Shown here: one piece after another, positions 62,858-64,000 of the stretch
Layout of the letters: every line of letters starts with the position of its first letter
Position numbering within the stretch: the stretch's first letter is position 1
Source of the DNA: Streptomyces humidus
Lineage (GTDB): Bacteria > Actinomycetota > Actinomycetes > Streptomycetales > Streptomycetaceae
DNA: 64,000 nucleotides
Reading direction: 5' to 3'
Assembly: GCF_014649655.1 (NCBI RefSeq)
Contig: NZ_BMTL01000024.1
Coordinates: forward strand, 1 to 64,000
Made by a program: the position numbers and the translations under genes
Notes under the pieces: model-generated
Told to the model about the DNA's origin: nothing
Database searches by the model: none
Seen by the model: only the letters and a program-made list of their open reading frames with translations

Positions 62858-64000
62858 TCAGCGCGAGGGGCGCCTCTTCGGGGGGACCGGGCCCGGGATC
62901 ACGTCCTTGCCAAGGTGTTCCTTGATCAGGTACTTGAGTTCCGGCCCTTCGATGAGCTGGAGCCGGCCATGCTGACGGGCAAAGTCGTGGCTGGCCCTGC
63001 CGAACCACGATGTGGTGATCAGGACCCCCTTGGCAGCACGTTTGTGCTCGACAACTCCGGCGAGCGCCTGGACGGACTCAACACCCACGAGCTTGCTGTA
63101 GCGCTTCGCCTGAATGATGCACTCACCGTTGAAGACGGGGTCCTTGCTGACGGCCACCGCGTCAACGCCCTCGTCTTTGGACGCCTGGGTGTTCCAGGCC
63201 TCCATGCCGATCGCCTCGAACAGTTGGCGGATCAGGTGCTCGAACTCGGTGGGCGTCAGCTTCACCAGCACAGGCCTGCTGTCCAGGCCAGCAACAACAT
63301 CCATGCTGTCCATGAGCCGGTACTTCGACAGGTCGAACTCGACGATGGGGCGGATCGGTTCGAGATCGTAGGGGTTGGGAGACACCAGAGCGTTGAGTCC
63401 CCTGAGGCACTGCGCCGGATCAACCTGACTGAGACGGAGCTTCCCGAACTGCTCCCTGCTGGCGCTGAGCGTCACCAGACAGGGTGAGACCTCCTGACCG
63501 GTGGCCCGATCGATGGTCCTCACATGGCCGTTCAGGATCACGCCATTGACGATCCGGTCGGGATCGCTCGTCAGGACCTCGTGGACTGTCCTCAGAGCAA
63601 CTTGAGCCAGGACGGAGGCGTAGATCTCCTTGCGCTCCTTCTCCGGACGAGGCAGCACGGTCGTCTCGTCTCGGTTCTTCACGTACCGGTAGCCCCGCGC
63701 GGTGGGAACGATCGCCTCAGGCGGCAGGTGGATCTCAACGAGTACGTCACCGGTGGCAGGTCGAAAGGCGATCCGATGCTCGTGGGGGAAGCCCAATGGA
63801 TACTCCGACGCATCTAGAACAGCCCCTAGGTGAGCCTCGACCGCCGCGGGCTCCCCGGCCCTGTAGGCCTCGCGCTCCTCGTCCAACTTCCTGTTGAAAG
63901 CCGCCACCTCGTCAAGGGCTAGCTCTTCGGCCTGGCGGTGCTCGGCACGCTTCCGCTCCAGGGTGGCCAGCCGCTTCTCCTCGGCTCGCCTGTGACGATC
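62858..64000 (-). CDS. Mrr-type restriction endonuclease, partial (5' end outside window)
   Basis: The frame is open to the right edge, so only the last 380 residues are visible. The start is a charged coiled coil (RRAEEKRLATLERKRAEHRQ). The C-terminal 130 residues form an Mrr-type PD-(D/E)xK nuclease: LTPTEFEHLIRQLFEAIGMEA, the catalytic Asp in DEGVDAVAV and the QAKR variant of ExK. Mrr enzymes cleave modified DNA, and related proteins occur in phage defence. The middle part (residues about 60-240) is unassigned. No methyltransferase gene is visible. Confidence 0.85.
   Translation of the reverse strand, partial: DRHRRAEEKRLATLERKRAEHRQAEELALDEVAAFNRKLDEEREAYRAGEPAAVEAHLGAVLDASEYPLGFPHEHRIAFRPATGDVLVEIHLPPEAIVPTARGYRYVKNRDETTVLPRPEKERKEIYASVLAQVALRTVHEVLTSDPDRIVNGVILNGHVRTIDRATGQEVSPCLVTLSASREQFGKLRLSQVDPAQCLRGLNALVSPNPYDLEPIRPIVEFDLSKYRLMDSMDVVAGLDSRPVLVKLTPTEFEHLIRQLFEAIGMEAWNTQASKDEGVDAVAVSKDPVFNGECIIQAKRYSKLVGVESVQALAGVVEHKRAAKGVLITTSWFGRASHDFARQHGRLQLIEGPELKYLIKEHLGKDVIPGPVPPKRRPSR

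Overview
The window is high-GC actinobacterial chromosome, almost certainly Streptomyces. It has GTG starts, dense G/C third positions, a CIRCE-controlled groEL2, DasR-type dre operators at a nagK-nagA locus, msiK, a cdgB-like diguanylate cyclase, phoR-phoP/phoU, carD-ispD-ispF-cysS-rlmB and a trehalose/glucosylglycerate sugar-phosphate block. From memory, the order groEL2 - cold shock - MoaD - thrC - gpgS - otsA - otsB - nagKA - cdgB - terD - msiK - cysS - phoP matches the core chromosome of S. coelicolor around SCO4296 to SCO4228. No species can be named from the sequence alone.

Layout. 0-2.5 kb is a mobile-element scar: a hypothetical ORF that ends exactly at an IS630-family element, then two tandem TA-flanked MITE-like palindromes. 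2.5-12.1 kb is core: an Old-Yellow-Enzyme family oxidoreductase, a methyltransferase, groEL2, a cold-shock protein, a MoaD/ThiS-fold protein, thrC, gpgS and otsA. At 12.2-15.3 kb a HEPN-domain gene and a large two-P-loop KGGVGR-type ATPase gene sit between otsA and otsB. 15.4-48.9 kb returns to housekeeping and regulatory genes: otsB, a solute-binding lipoprotein, nagKA, cdgB, an ECF sigma factor, arfB, terD, an M1 peptidase, tRNA-Thr, msiK, a sugar nucleotidyltransferase, DoxX, rlmB, cysS, ispF, ispD, carD, phoP/phoR/phoU, and a second ECF sigma factor beside an FAD oxidoreductase.

49.4-64 kb is accessory in character. A HIT protein and an XRE regulator precede a tightly packed operon: TIR protein, P-loop-like protein with a degenerate Walker A, coiled-coil protein, VWA-OmpA lipoprotein, four-helix membrane protein and small membrane protein. 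Three of its five junctions are 4-bp ATGA overlaps. I read this as a candidate envelope-linked, TIR-effector conflict or defence system; I do not recognise it as a named system. It is followed by 53-bp tandem repeats, several small hypothetical genes including an Imm32-like one, a transposase fragment abutting a 5'-truncated tyrosine integrase, and a partial Mrr-type restriction endonuclease running off the right edge.

How genes work together: DasR operators link the solute-binding lipoprotein and nagKA to N-acetylglucosamine use, and MsiK is the shared ATPase that would energise such sugar importers. A PHO box lies between phoRP and phoU. The HEPN-KGGVGR pair and the TIR operon are the two parts most likely to hold undescribed biology.
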